A stretch of DNA of 64,000 nucleotides. Origin: DASZUK01 sp963745595 (GTDB lineage Bacteria > Actinomycetota > Acidimicrobiia > Acidimicrobiales > RAAP-2). The notes beneath the pieces were generated by a model that was not told the origin of the DNA, did no database searches, and saw nothing but the letters and a program-made list of their open reading frames with translations. This document shows, one piece after another, positions 37,141-46,950 of the stretch; position 1 is the first letter of the stretch, and each line of letters starts with the position of its first letter. The position numbers and the translations under genes were made by a program. The stretch covers positions 449,975 to 513,974 of the forward strand of contig CAVUYB010000007.1 in NCBI GenBank assembly GCA_963745595.1, read 5' to 3'.

Positions 37141-38219
37141 GCCCGCGACTGCCGGCAGTGCCGTTGCGAGTCGTCGCCTGGAGCACCGGCAACGTCGGCC
37201 GGCACGTCCTGGCCGGGATCGACGCCCACCCCGACCTCGAGCTCGTCGGCCTCTTCGTCGCCAACCCGGCCAAGGCCGGGCGGGACGCCGGCGACCTGGC
37301 CGGCCTCGGGCGGGAGCTCGGCGTGACGGCCACCAGCGACGTCGACGCCCTGCTCGCCCTGCGACCCGACTGCATCGTCCACTCGGCCATGGCCGACGAC
37401 CGGCTGATGGAGGCCCTGGCCGACCTCGAGCGGTTCCTCCGGGCCGGCATCAACGTCGTCTCGTCCGGCCCGGTGTTCCTGCAGTACCCGGCCCCGGGCG
37501 ATCCGATGGCGGCACCCCTCCGGGAGGCCGGCGCCGCCGGCGGGGCCTCCCTCTGGGTGAACGGCGTCGATCCCGGGTTCGCCAACGACGCGCTCCCCCT
37601 CGTCCTGACCGGCGTCAGCGAGCGCATCGAAGAGGTCCGGTGCCTCGAGGTGCTGAACTACGCCACCTACAACCAGGGCACCGTGCTCTTCGACATCATG
37701 GGCTTCGCCCGGCCCATGGACCACGTGCCCATGCTGCTCCAGCCCGGCGTCCTGACGATGGCCTGGGGCAGCGTCGTCCGGCAGCTCGCCGCCGGCCTCG
37801 GCATCGAGCTCGACCGGATCGACGAGTGGTACGAGCGGGTGCCCGCCACCGACGACTTCGCGGTCGACGCCGGGCCGGTCCCCGCCGGGACGGTCGCCGG
37901 CTTGCACTTCGAGGTCCGTGGCATCTGGCACGACCGGCCGGTCGTCGTCCTCGAGCACGTCACCCGCCTCCGCGACGACCTCGCCCCCGACTGGCCCCAG
38001 CCGGCCGGGCAGGGCTGCTACCGCGTCGTCGTCACCGGCGAGCCGAACTACACCCTCGACCTCCAGCTGCTCGGCACCGACGGCGACCACAACACCGCCG
38101 GCCTCAAGGCCACCGCCATGCGGCTCGTCAACGGCGTCCCGGCCGTCGTGGCCGCGGCGCCCGGGTTGGTGACCGCCCTCGACCTGCCGACGATCACCGG
38201 CCGGGGCCTCGTCCGCTAG
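37137..38219 (+). CDS. DapB-like NAD(P)-dependent oxidoreductase
   Basis: 360 aa. The Rossmann start LRVVAWSTGNVGRHVLAGI, LELVGLFVANPAKAGRDAGD and DALLALRPDCIVHSAMAD match the mycobacterial-type proteins annotated as dihydrodipicolinate reductase N-terminal domain or 2,4-diaminopentanoate dehydrogenase-like. The middle has GINVVSSGPVFLQYP and NGVDPGFANDALPLVLTGV, also usual for that group. It overlaps the SDR gene by four bases, so the two enzymes probably act in one pathway. The group is common in lipid and steroid gene neighbourhoods, but its substrate is not known. Confidence 0.82.
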   Translation: MSPRLPAVPLRVVAWSTGNVGRHVLAGIDAHPDLELVGLFVANPAKAGRDAGDLAGLGRELGVTATSDVDALLALRPDCIVHSAMADDRLMEALADLERFLRAGINVVSSGPVFLQYPAPGDPMAAPLREAGAAGGASLWVNGVDPGFANDALPLVLTGVSERIEEVRCLEVLNYATYNQGTVLFDIMGFARPMDHVPMLLQPGVLTMAWGSVVRQLAAGLGIELDRIDEWYERVPATDDFAVDAGPVPAGTVAGLHFEVRGIWHDRPVVVLEHVTRLRDDLAPDWPQPAGQGCYRVVVTGEPNYTLDLQLLGTDGDHNTAGLKATAMRLVNGVPAVVAAAPGLVTALDLPTITGRGLVR

Positions 38220-38266
38220 GTCCGGCCCCCGCGGCCGGCCGGCACCCACGTAACCTGGCCTCGGTC

Positions 38267-39105
38267 ATGTGTGGACGGTTCGCCCTGTACACCCCGCCGG
38301 ACCAGCTGGCCCGGCTCTTCGACGCCGAGCTGGCCGCCGGCGTCCCGCCCGACGACGACCCGCACTGGAACATCGCCCCCACCACCCAGGTGCTCGGGCT
38401 CCGGTTCGCCCTTTCCGACCACGAACAGCCCGACGACGGACGGCCCGACCACCGAGCGACCACGGACGGCCCGACCACGGACGGCCGGTCGTCGACCGGT
38501 TCCGGTGGGGCCTCGTCCCGCCGCAGTCCAAGGACCCCGCCGAGGGGAGCCGCCTCTTCAACGCCCGGGCCGAGACGGTGGCCACCCGGCCGTCGTTCCG
38601 GGACGCCTTCGACCACCGGCGGATGGCCGTGCTGGCCGACGGGTTCTTCGAGTGGCGGAAGGGCCCCGGGAAGGGGCGGCAGCCGCACTACTTCTGTCGG
38701 GCCGACGGCCGGCCAATGGCCTTCGCCGGGCTGTGGGCCGACTGGCGGGACCCCCGGCCCGGGGCGGCCGACCGGCCGACCGTGCGGTCCTGCACCATCG
38801 TGACGACGACCGCCGGGCAGGACATGGACGGCGTCCACGACCGGATGCCCGTCGTCCTGGCCCCCGACATCCTCGAACGGTGGCTGGACCCGGCCGGCGC
38901 CGACCGGGAGGAGCTGCGGGCCCTCCTCCGACCGCCGCCGACCGGCACGCTCGTCCACCACCCGGTCGACCAGCGGGTGGGCAACGTCCGCCACGACGAC
39001 CCCGGCCTGATCGCCCCCCTCCCGCCCGCCGCCGCCTCGTCGTCCACCTCGCCACCCACCGCGCCGCCAACGTCGTCGCCGCCCGCCCCGGCGACGCTCT
39101 TCTAA
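38267..39105 (+). CDS. SOS-response-associated peptidase (SRAP, YedK/HMCES), frameshifted
   Basis: SRAP proteins form a covalent bond with abasic sites in single-stranded DNA through Cys2 and so protect it. MCGRFALYTPP gives that Cys; HWNIAPTTQVLGLR is the second motif. In the Asp/Gly/Thr-rich linker (about 38430-38490) the frame shifts by one base, and PVVDRFRWGLVPPQSKDP, LFNARAETVATRPSFRDAF, VLADGFFEWRKGPG and GVHDRMPVVL (with the catalytic His) follow. Total about 279 aa. The linker holds a short ACGGACGGCCCGACCAC-like DNA repeat, a likely cause of slippage or of a read error. Confidence 0.83.
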
Positions 39106-39117
39106 GGGACGGCGAGC

Positions 39118-40689
39118 ATGGACACGGGCGCCGACGGGGGGAGCGGCGCCTTCGACCGCCGCCGGTTCCTCGGCGCCGCGCTCGCCGCCGGGGCCGGTGC
39201 CCTGACCGCCGGGTGGGCCGCCAACTCGCCGGCTTCGGCCGCGACCGTCCGGCGGGCCGCGGCCGTCCGGCCGGCCGGGTCCGACCTGGGTGCGGTCGAC
39301 CACGTCATCTTCCTCATGCAGGAGAACCGGTCGTTCGACCACTACTTCGGCACGTACCCCGGCGTCCGCGGGTTCGACGACCACCCGCGCCGCCGGCTCG
39401 GCGCCTTCTCCCAGCCGTTCCCGGCCAACACCACCCGCACGCCGACCGGGCGGCTCCTCCCCTTCCACCTCGACACCGCCACCGACCTGGCCGAGTGCAC
39501 GCACGACCTCAACCACAGCTGGCTGCCGCAGCACCAGTGCCGCAACGGCGGGACGATGGACGGCTTCGTCCCGGTCCATACGTCCGCGCAGTACGAAGGC
39601 CCCGAGAACGGCGTCCTGACGATGGGCTACTACACCCGGGCCGACCTCCCCTACTACTACGCGCTGGCCGACGCGTTCACGATCTGCGACGGCTACCACT
39701 GCTCGGTCATGGGCCCGACGCACCCCAACCGGCTGATGGCCCTGTCGGGGACGATCGACCCGGACGGCATCCACGGCGGCCCGGTCCTGCTCACGAACAT
39801 CGAACCGTCGGCCAAGTTCAGCGTCGACTGGCCGACGATGCCCGAGGTGCTGGAGGACGCCGGCGTCAGCTGGAAGGTCTACACGCCCCCCGGCGACCTC
39901 TACCGGATCACCAACGACGAGGTGCTCGGCGAGACCGACGCCATCCTCCCCTACTTCTCCCAGTACGCCGACCCGGCGTCCAGCCTCTACCAGAAGGCGT
40001 TCCTCCCGCTCTACCCCACCGACTTCGCCGCCGACGTCGCCCGGGGCACGCTGCCCTCGGTCAGCTGGATCATCCCGCCCCTCGGCTACGACGAGCACCC
40101 CCCGTCGCCCCCGGCGCTCGGCGAGTGGCTGACCAACCAGGTGCTCGAGACGCTCGTCGGCCACCCGAAGGTGTGGGCCAAGACCGTCCTCTTCCTCATG
40201 TACGACGAGAACGACGGCTTCTTCGACCATGTCCCCCCGCCGGTGCCCCCGCCGGGGACGCCGGGTGAGTACCTGACGATGAGCCCCCTGCCCGACACCG
40301 CCCAGACAGTGGCCGGACCGGTCGGGCTCGGCTTCCGCGTCCCGATGCTCGTCCTCTCCCCGTTCAGCCGGGGCGGCCACGTCTGCTCGACGACGTTCGA
40401 CCACACCTCGCAGCTCCGGTTCCTCGAGGCGCGGTTCGGCGTCCGGGCCCCCAACATCTCGGCCTGGCGTCGCCGGACGGTCGGCGACCTGACCGCCACC
40501 CTCCACCTCGGCCGGCCGGACACCACCACCCCCGCCCTGCCGTCGACGTCCCGGGACTCGGTGGCCCGGGTCACCGCGCTCGGCTGCCAGGACGGCGACC
40601 TCACCGAGACCCGGACCGACCAGCCGCCGTACCCGTTGCCGTCGGTCCAGGCCATGCCGACCCAGGAACCGGCCCGGCGACCCCGCTGA
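39118..40689 (+). CDS. TAT-exported phosphoesterase (phospholipase C / acid phosphatase family)
   Basis: 523 aa. Twin-arginine signal DRRRFLGAALAAGAGALTAG, then mature protein with the defining motif VDHVIFLMQENRSFDHYFGT, FDHPRRR-like following loop, HDLNHSW, MDGFV, YHCSVMGPTHPNR, MYDENDGFFDHVPPP and RVPMLVLSPFSRGGHV. These match the bacterial non-haemolytic phospholipase C family, metal-dependent hydrolases of phospholipids or phosphate esters that work outside the membrane. Length and all metal-ligand regions look complete. It follows the SRAP gene by 12 bases with AAGGGACGG as ribosome site, probably as a separate function. Confidence 0.9.
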   Translation: MDTGADGGSGAFDRRRFLGAALAAGAGALTAGWAANSPASAATVRRAAAVRPAGSDLGAVDHVIFLMQENRSFDHYFGTYPGVRGFDDHPRRRLGAFSQPFPANTTRTPTGRLLPFHLDTATDLAECTHDLNHSWLPQHQCRNGGTMDGFVPVHTSAQYEGPENGVLTMGYYTRADLPYYYALADAFTICDGYHCSVMGPTHPNRLMALSGTIDPDGIHGGPVLLTNIEPSAKFSVDWPTMPEVLEDAGVSWKVYTPPGDLYRITNDEVLGETDAILPYFSQYADPASSLYQKAFLPLYPTDFAADVARGTLPSVSWIIPPLGYDEHPPSPPALGEWLTNQVLETLVGHPKVWAKTVLFLMYDENDGFFDHVPPPVPPPGTPGEYLTMSPLPDTAQTVAGPVGLGFRVPMLVLSPFSRGGHVCSTTFDHTSQLRFLEARFGVRAPNISAWRRRTVGDLTATLHLGRPDTTTPALPSTSRDSVARVTALGCQDGDLTETRTDQPPYPLPSVQAMPTQEPARRPR

Positions 40690-40697
40690 TCCGGCGC

Positions 40698-43600
40698 TCA
40701 GCCGTTCGTCCGACCCACCTTCCAGCCGTTCGGCCGGCACCGGGCCCAACCAGCCGGGGCCACGACCGGCGAACCGACCGTGGCCCCGAGAGCTGGCGTG
40801 ACGTACGTACCTGCTGTCGCTAGTCCGACATGGCGACGATGGTCGCTGTCTGGGTCAAGCGCTGTGCCGGCTGAGGTGGCGTCGCCGAACTGGAACACCT
40901 GGCCGTTGCTGGCCGTCTCCCAGTAGCCGCCGCCGTCGGCGGTGGGCACCAGGCTGACGATCGACGCCGCAGTCGTGCCGGCGACGGTGCCGTGGAAGCC
41001 GGCGTTGCCGAAGCTGAAGACCCCGCCGTCACTGGCCACCAGCCAGTAGCCACCACCAGTCGAGGTGGAGGCCATGCCGACGATCGGCTTGTTGAGGTTC
41101 AACGAACCGGTCGAGCCGCTGAAGGTGGCGTCGCCGAAGGCGAAGATGCCACCGTCACTGGCCACCTCCCAGTAGCCCTGGCCGTCGGGGGTGGTGGCGA
41201 TGCCGACGATCGGCTTGTTGAGCGTTTTGCCGCCCATGGAGCCGTAGAAGGTGGCGTCGCCGAAGGCGAAGATGCCACCGTCACTGGCCACCTCCCAGTA
41301 GCCGTGGCCGTCGGGGGTGCCAGCGATGCCGACGATCGGCTGGTTGAGGGGCTTGCCGCCCATGGAGCCGTAGAAGGTGGCGTTGCCGAAGCTGAAGATG
41401 CCGCCGTCACTGGCCACCAGCCAGTAGCCCCCGTCACCGGGCGTGGTGGCCGTGCCCACGATCGGCTTGTTGAGCGTCTGGCCGCCCATCGAGCCGTAGA
41501 AGGGGGCGTCGCCGAAGCTGTAGACCGAGCCGTTCGAAGCGACCAGGTGGTAGCCACCGCTGGTGTTGACCGGCGGCGTCGGGGGGGCCGGCGGTGCCGG
41601 CGGGGCCGGTGGCGGGGTGGTGGTGGTGACGGAGAGCGTGGCGGCATTCGATGTGGCCGTGCCGGCACCGTTGCTGAAGTGGGCCCGGTACTGGTTGGCG
41701 TTGTTCGATGTCGCCGTGGCCGGCGTGGTGTAGGCGCTGGTCAGTGTTGTGGCCGAGGCGAAGCTGTTCTTCGGCGTCCCCGGAGCGTTCGACCACGACG
41801 ATCCCCCGTCGGTCGAGACCTGCCACTGGACGGCCAGCACACTGCCGGTGGCCTTGGCACTGAACGTGGCCGAGCTCCCGGTCGCCACCGACTGGTTGGC
41901 CGGCTGGGTGACGACCGCCGGTGGCGAGGTCACGACCAGGCTCGCGGCGTTGGTGGTGGCGGTGCCGGCACCGTTGGTGAAGACCGCCCGGAACTGGTGG
42001 CCGTTGTCGGCCGCCGTGGTCGAGGCAATGGCATAGGTGGTGCCGGTGGCCCCGGTGATGGTCGACCAGGTCGAGCCGTTGGTCGAGAGCTGCCACTGGA
42101 CCGTCGGGACCGGCGTGCCCGTGGCAGCGGCGGTGAAGCTGGCGGCTTGGCCGGCCGTCACTGTCTGGTTGGCCGGCTGGGTGGTGACCACCGGGGCGGT
42201 GGTCACTGTGTAGGCCAGTGTGTTCGACACCGCGACCGGGACGATGCCCGCCCAGGTGGCCCGATAGGTGTGGGCACCGGCCGTCGGGGTGACCACCAGA
42301 CTGGCCGTGCCGTTGGTGACCGGCACGGTGCCGATGTTTGTCGTCGTTGTCCCGTGGACCTCGAAGAAGTTGACCTGGCCGCCGTTGGACGCCGGGCCCA
42401 CCGTGGCCGTCAGGGTCACTGTCGTCCCGGCCGTCACCGGGCTGGCCGGACTGCCGGCCAAGGCCACCCCGGAGACGATGACCGAGCCCAAGGAGGCCGG
42501 CGTCGGGTTCGGGGCACAGCTGAAGTGAAGGCCGCCCTGGATGAACGACAACGACGAGAGGCTGACGGGGACCACCGTGCCAGGGGTCCCGGTGACTGTG
42601 GCCACCGTGCCACTCAGCCCTGTCCAACTCACCGAGGTGGTCCCGCCCGAGGTGGTCGGGGTCTTGGCCGGCGCCGTAACGCTGCCGCCGGGCGAGAGCC
42701 CGATCGTGGCTGTGTCAAGGAGGCCGAATGTGCTGGGCCCGGTGTGGGGATCGCTGTGCAAGGTGACCTGGAGGCCGCTGATCGTGGCCTGCCCGGTATT
42801 GGAGGTGGCCGGCAGCGTGCCCGAGGCCACCACCGAGGCGGTGATCGTCGGGTCGGTGGCACTGGTGCAAACAAAAGGCGTCCCCGGTGCCGCCGTGGTG
42901 ACCGAGAAGGTCGATGTGATCTGGGCGGCGTTGTAGATATTGCTCCCGCCGTACTTGAGCTCGAGGGTGTGGGTCCCGAGGCTCAGTGTCGCCGTGGCGA
43001 TCGTCGCCTGTGTGAAGGCCAGGCTGCCCGCCTTGGCCGTCAAGACGGTGTGGCCGTCGACCAGGAATGTCACTGTCCCGGTGGGGGACGGGTAATAGAT
43101 TGTGTTTGTTGTTGTCAACGGCGGCTGGGTGACGGTCGGGTGCACCGGGACGACGTAGCCCTTGGGGACGGCCGAGGATGGCGGAGTGGCTCCCACCGTC
43201 ACTGTGATCCTTGTGGCCGGGATGACCGTCAGGGATCCTTTTACGTAGGGCCCGTGGATCGGCACTGTTGTCTTTGTCGCCGCTGTGAACGGGGGGACGA
43301 TCGTCGACCCGCTGACCGTCTGGAGAGAGGCGATCAGTGTCAGCGTCCCCAGGTTGGCCGTTCCGGTGAAGGAGATCCGGAAGGGAATGACCAGAGACTG
43401 GCCGTTGGCGGGAAGGGCGAACGACGAGGCGCTGTTGCAGGCCCCGCTTGTGCCCTTGAACGTCCCTGTGATCAGCTTTATCCCTGTCAATGTGATCGGG
43501 CACCAGGTCTGGGCCGAGTTCTCGTAGGACAATGTGACTTGGCTTGTGTGCAGTCCGGAGATCCCGTTGATCAGAAGGTGCAGCCATAGGTGTGTCCAGT

Positions 43601-44729
43601 TCTGCCCGGTGGTCGGGTTTGTCAGCACCACCGAGAAGGTGGTCGGCGTCGACGACCCCCGGGTGACCGTCAACGACGTTGTGCTGAGGGCGACGGTGGG
43701 CTTGGGCTGAACCACGTAGGGCAGCGGCGCCGAGGTGCTGGCCGCGAACTTGGCGTCCCCCGAGTAGACGGCGGTGAGCGTCTGGCCGGTCACCGTCGGC
43801 AGGGTGGTCGTGGTGAGACTGGCCGTGCCTGTGACCACGCTCTGGGTGGCCCCGATCTGAGTGCCGCCCGCCATGAACTTCATCGTCCCGGTGGCGGTCT
43901 TGGCCGTCTGGCCGCCCGAGGCCACTGTGGCGGTGAGGGTCACCGACGTTCCCTGGAGCACCGGGCTCGGCGGGGTGGGAATGAGGGTCGTGGTGGTCGG
44001 AGTGGCCGGCGGCGGCGGCAGCACCAGTGTGCCCTGCAGGGTCAGGCTCATCACGTTGCCGGTGGACCCGGCGAAGCGGCTGTTCAGCGCTGTTCTGGCC
44101 AGCCCGCATGTTGTGAAGAGGGGAATGGTGAAGTTGGCCTGGGAGATGGTGGCCGTGTGGGTGGTCGAGTCGTAGTGGCCTGTCAAGTTGACGTGGATCG
44201 GCTCGGAGAGACAGTGAGCGACGACCGGAGAGTGGATTGTCACGAGGGCCGACAGTGTGTCGGTGATCCGCAGCGTCCCTGTGTAGCTGAGCAGCCCGGT
44301 GGCCGTGCCGGCCGTGACCTGACCGATGAAGATTGTCTCTGTGCTGCCTGTGTTGGTGGTGTGATACGGGCTCAGACTGATCGTCGCCCCGCTGATCGCC
44401 CCGTTTGTCGGGTCCTCGGACCCGGCCAGTGAGCCCGGCGGGGGCAGGGTGGCCGGCGGGTTGTTGTGGACGCCGAACTGGCCGGCGGTCATGGCCATGG
44501 TGAACGACGTTGTGGCGGCCGAGGCGACGGTGGCCGACAGGCCGACGAACGAGCCGGTGACCAGCGCCGTCGCCAGTACCCCGATCGCACCCTTACGGGC
44601 GAACGACCGACGGCCGCGGCCGCCGGTCGACTCGGGCGTCGAGCTCGGAGCGGGACGGTCAGCGGGTGGCGCAGTCCCCCCACTCGAAAAACCCCGGACC
44701 TTCAGCCAGCGCAGTCCAATAACGCGCAT
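40698..44729 (-). CDS. Giant secreted Ig-like repeat protein with C-terminal YWLVASDGG repeats
   Basis: About 1,343 aa from an ATG with GGGGGTGGGGG upstream. A long basic/Pro-rich N-terminus precedes a signal (GAIGVLATALVTGSFVGLSA then AASA-type cleavage). Then come beta-rich Ig-like domains, including Big_3-type units (PTTTTLIPTPPSPVLQGTSV; NQTVTAGQAASFTAAATG; NQSVATGSSATFSAKATG), a Pro-rich hinge (PPPAPPAPPAPPTPP) and six repeats YHLVASNGS/YWLVASDGG...FSFGNATFYG. The C-terminal tail is odd: dropping one base near 40860 gives GTALTQTATIVAMSD and a stop at 40820, which looks like the true end. Likely cell-surface or secreted. It shares its repeat module with the TIG protein, where it is at the N-terminus. 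Confidence 0.82.
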   Translation of the reverse strand: MRVIGLRWLKVRGFSSGGTAPPADRPAPSSTPESTGGRGRRSFARKGAIGVLATALVTGSFVGLSATVASAATTSFTMAMTAGQFGVHNNPPATLPPPGSLAGSEDPTNGAISGATISLSPYHTTNTGSTETIFIGQVTAGTATGLLSYTGTLRITDTLSALVTIHSPVVAHCLSEPIHVNLTGHYDSTTHTATISQANFTIPLFTTCGLARTALNSRFAGSTGNVMSLTLQGTLVLPPPPATPTTTTLIPTPPSPVLQGTSVTLTATVASGGQTAKTATGTMKFMAGGTQIGATQSVVTGTASLTTTTLPTVTGQTLTAVYSGDAKFAASTSAPLPYVVQPKPTVALSTTSLTVTRGSSTPTTFSVVLTNPTTGQNWTHLWLHLLINGISGLHTSQVTLSYENSAQTWCPITLTGIKLITGTFKGTSGACNSASSFALPANGQSLVIPFRISFTGTANLGTLTLIASLQTVSGSTIVPPFTAATKTTVPIHGPYVKGSLTVIPATRITVTVGATPPSSAVPKGYVVPVHPTVTQPPLTTTNTIYYPSPTGTVTFLVDGHTVLTAKAGSLAFTQATIATATLSLGTHTLELKYGGSNIYNAAQITSTFSVTTAAPGTPFVCTSATDPTITASVVASGTLPATSNTGQATISGLQVTLHSDPHTGPSTFGLLDTATIGLSPGGSVTAPAKTPTTSGGTTSVSWTGLSGTVATVTGTPGTVVPVSLSSLSFIQGGLHFSCAPNPTPASLGSVIVSGVALAGSPASPVTAGTTVTLTATVGPASNGGQVNFFEVHGTTTTNIGTVPVTNGTASLVVTPTAGAHTYRATWAGIVPVAVSNTLAYTVTTAPVVTTQPANQTVTAGQAASFTAAATGTPVPTVQWQLSTNGSTWSTITGATGTTYAIASTTAADNGHQFRAVFTNGAGTATTNAASLVVTSPPAVVTQPANQSVATGSSATFSAKATGSVLAVQWQVSTDGGSSWSNAPGTPKNSFASATTLTSAYTTPATATSNNANQYRAHFSNGAGTATSNAATLSVTTTTPPPAPPAPPAPPTPPVNTSGGYHLVASNGSVYSFGDAPFYGSMGGQTLNKPIVGTATTPGDGGYWLVASDGGIFSFGNATFYGSMGGKPLNQPIVGIAGTPDGHGYWEVASDGGIFAFGDATFYGSMGGKTLNKPIVGIATTPDGQGYWEVASDGGIFAFGDATFSGSTGSLNLNKPIVGMASTSTGGGYWLVASDGGVFSFGNAGFHGTVAGTTAASIVSLVPTADGGGYWETASNGQVFQFGDATSAGTALDPDSDHRRHVGLATAGTYVTPALGATVGSPVVAPAGWARCRPNGWKVGRTNG
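40870..41560 (-). repeat. 126-bp repeats encoding the YWLVASDGG/FGDATFYG module
   Basis: Six units in the same 42-residue period as the repeats of the TIG protein near 31 kb, but at the C-terminal end of this protein. DNA similarity between units is high over GGCGATGCCGACGATCGGCT. Confidence 0.8.
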
Positions 44730-44966
44730 CAACCCCCACCCCCCTGTGCCGACGTTCGTCCACGTCGGCCCCTCGTATGGCCGTACCTGCCGACGTCGAG
44801 ATGCTCGACGTCGGGCTAATGGTAATCATGGTTTTCCTTTTAAATCAAGGGGGCTGGCGAGATTTTTTGGTGCCAGACCGGCGGCGTCAGGCCTGTGTGG
44901 GCTCACCGAGGACGACCCGGTTCGTAGTATGGCGACGGCCCACGACCCCGGTCCGAACGGCCGGGG

Positions 44967-45941
44967 GTGGCGCTCGGGGGGAGAAGGGGACGTGCCGACG
45001 ATGACCGAAGCCGGGGTGACCGAGACGACGACGAAGAGAGCGGCCCGGCGCAGCGGGGTAACTGGGGGCGGTGGGGCGCCGATGACGAGCGGGGGGCGCT
45101 CAACCTGATCGGGTCGGCGGAGGTGCTCGCCGGCGTGGCCGCCTGCCGGACCGGTAAGACCTACCCGCTCGGGCTCCGCGTCCAGCGCAAGGGCGTCCCG
45201 ATCGTCGACTTCCGGCCGGCCCCCGAACGGTACGCGCTCTTCCGGGACACCGACGCGGCGACGTTCCGCAAGCTCGGCTCCGACGGCACGCTCGGCTTCA
45301 ACGAGGACGTCGTGACGATCCCCACCCACAACGGCACCCACATGGACGCGCTCAGCCACTGCGCGTCGGAGGGCACGCTCTACAACGGGTTCTCCGCCGA
45401 CGTCGTCGAAGCCAACCGCGGCTCGTCGCGCTGCGGCGTCGAGAAGATCGGCGCGGTCGTCGGCCGGGCCGTCCTGCTCGACGTCGCCCGCCATCTCGGC
45501 GTCGACTGGTTGGAGCCCGGGCAGCCCGTGGGCGCCGACCTCCTGGAGGCTTGCCGGGCGGCCGCCGGCGTGACCCTCGCCGCCGGGGACGTCCTGCTCG
45601 TCCGCACCGGCTGGCTCGACCTCTTCGCCTCGCTCGGGCGCGGCGAGCCGGCACCGTTCGCCCAGCCCGGCCTCGACCTCAGCGCGGCCGAGTTCGTCCG
45701 GGACCACGATCTCGCCGCGGTCGGCGCCGACAACGCGGCCGTCGAGGTCATCCCGTTCGACAAGGGCGGGTACCTGCCCGTCCACGTCGTCCTGCTGCAC
45801 GAGCTCGGCGTCGTGCTCTTCGAGCACCTCGTCCTCTCGCCGCTGGCCGCCGACGGCTGCGTCGAGGGCCTCTTCGTCGCCGCCCCGCTGCTCATCACCG
45901 GCGGCTCGGGCAGCCCGGTCAACCCGGTCGTTATCGCCTGA
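44967..45941 (+). CDS. Cyclase-family metal-dependent hydrolase (kynurenine formamidase-like)
   Basis: 324 aa from GTG; the conserved part starts at RGNWGRWGADDERGALNLI. The metal motif HxGTHxDxxxH is present as PTHNGTHMDALSHCASEGTL, followed by DDLLEACR-type and AGDVLLVRTGW segments of the family and a late DKGGYLPVHVVLLHELGV. Members hydrolyse amides, lactones or formamides. The true start could be an ATG at 45001 in another frame if an indel is present (MTEAGVTETTTKR resembles a normal N-terminus). Upstream of, and converging with, the F420-type oxidoreductase, in the region carrying steroid-type genes. Confidence 0.82.
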   Translation: MALGGRRGRADDDRSRGDRDDDEESGPAQRGNWGRWGADDERGALNLIGSAEVLAGVAACRTGKTYPLGLRVQRKGVPIVDFRPAPERYALFRDTDAATFRKLGSDGTLGFNEDVVTIPTHNGTHMDALSHCASEGTLYNGFSADVVEANRGSSRCGVEKIGAVVGRAVLLDVARHLGVDWLEPGQPVGADLLEACRAAAGVTLAAGDVLLVRTGWLDLFASLGRGEPAPFAQPGLDLSAAEFVRDHDLAAVGADNAAVEVIPFDKGGYLPVHVVLLHELGVVLFEHLVLSPLAADGCVEGLFVAAPLLITGGSGSPVNPVVIA

Positions 45942-45984
45942 GCCGTCGGCCCAGACGCCCGCCGAGCGTACTACGTTCGGGCCG

Positions 45985-46950
45985 TCATCGTCCAAGGGCG
46001 GCGCGCACCGGCCCCAACAGCAGCTGGAGGTGCCGGAGGCTCAGGTCCTCGGGCATCCCGGCCACGGTCGCCCAGGTGTAGACGTGGACGACCGGGAGCC
46101 CGGCCGTCCGCCGGTCGAGCTGGTCGACGGCCTCGTCCACCGAGAGGACGGCCAACCGGACGGCCACCCGAGCGCCGCCGTGGGCATGGCGGTCACCGAG
46201 CTCGTCGGCGGTGAGCGGTCGACCGCCGCCGGCCTGGCGGTAGCTGTTGAGCTGGTGGAGGTAGTGCGGGACGATGCGCGGCCACGCCTCGTCGGGGTCG
46301 TCGGCGACGATCAGGTCGACCACCCCGCCGACCCGGGCCGACGCCGGGTCGTGGCCGCCCTCGACCAGGCCGCCGACGTAGTTCTCGTACGCCTCGCGGT
46401 TCAGGCTGAGCAGGCCGGCGCCGAGCCGGCCGGCCCGGCGGGCGTTGCGCGGGCCCTGGTAGCCGAGCCAGAGCGGGAACGGGCGCTGGAGCGGCGGCGG
46501 CGTCACACCGTCCTCGTCGAGCAACCGCCGGACCTCGGCGAACGTCGCGTCGGTCGTGCCGAACCGCCCGTCGAGGTCGGCGCCGAACAACCGGTACTCG
46601 TCCTCCACGTACCCCGCGCCGAGCCCGACCTCCAACCGGCCGCCCGAGACGAGGTCGACGACCGCGGCCTCCTCGGCGATGTGGACCGGGTGGCGCAGCG
46701 GCGCCTGCACGATCGCCGTGCCGATGCGGATCGTCGTCGTCCGCGCCGCGATCGCCGCGGCCATGACCAGCGGCTGCGGCAGGTAGCCGTCGTCGAACCG
46801 GTGGTGCTCGGTCACCCACACGCTCCCGGCCCCCAGCCGTTCGGCCTCGACGATCAGGTCGAGCTGCTGGCGGTAGTGGTCGGCCCACGGCCGCCGCCAG
46901 GGGGCCGGGTTGCGCAGGTCGAGGAAGACCCCGATCCCGCCCGGGCTCAT
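45985..46950 (-). CDS. Luciferase-like (LLM class) F420/flavin-dependent oxidoreductase
   Basis: 321 aa. The TIM-barrel pattern of the bacterial luciferase superfamily is clear: VEAERLGAGSVWVTEHHRFD, LVMAAAIAARTTTIRIGTAI, AEEAAVVDLVSGGRLEVGLG and RRAGRLGAGLLSLNREAYE. In actinobacteria many of these use coenzyme F420. Substrate unknown. The start overlaps the stop of the upstream amidohydrolase gene (ATGA), so they form one reverse-strand operon whose promoter region holds a KstR2-type operator. Confidence 0.88.
   Translation of the reverse strand: MSPGGIGVFLDLRNPAPWRRPWADHYRQQLDLIVEAERLGAGSVWVTEHHRFDDGYLPQPLVMAAAIAARTTTIRIGTAIVQAPLRHPVHIAEEAAVVDLVSGGRLEVGLGAGYVEDEYRLFGADLDGRFGTTDATFAEVRRLLDEDGVTPPPLQRPFPLWLGYQGPRNARRAGRLGAGLLSLNREAYENYVGGLVEGGHDPASARVGGVVDLIVADDPDEAWPRIVPHYLHQLNSYRQAGGGRPLTADELGDRHAHGGARVAVRLAVLSVDEAVDQLDRRTAGLPVVHVYTWATVAGMPEDLSLRHLQLLLGPVRAALGR

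Noticed and set aside
38194..40749. An 851-codon reverse-strand frame
   Set aside because: It is antisense to the SRAP and phospholipase-C-like genes, with no recognisable domain.
40851..40870. GTCAAGCGCTGTGCC as another KstR2 site
   Set aside because: The second half-site is wrong (CTGT for CTTG) and it lies inside the coding end of the Ig-like protein.
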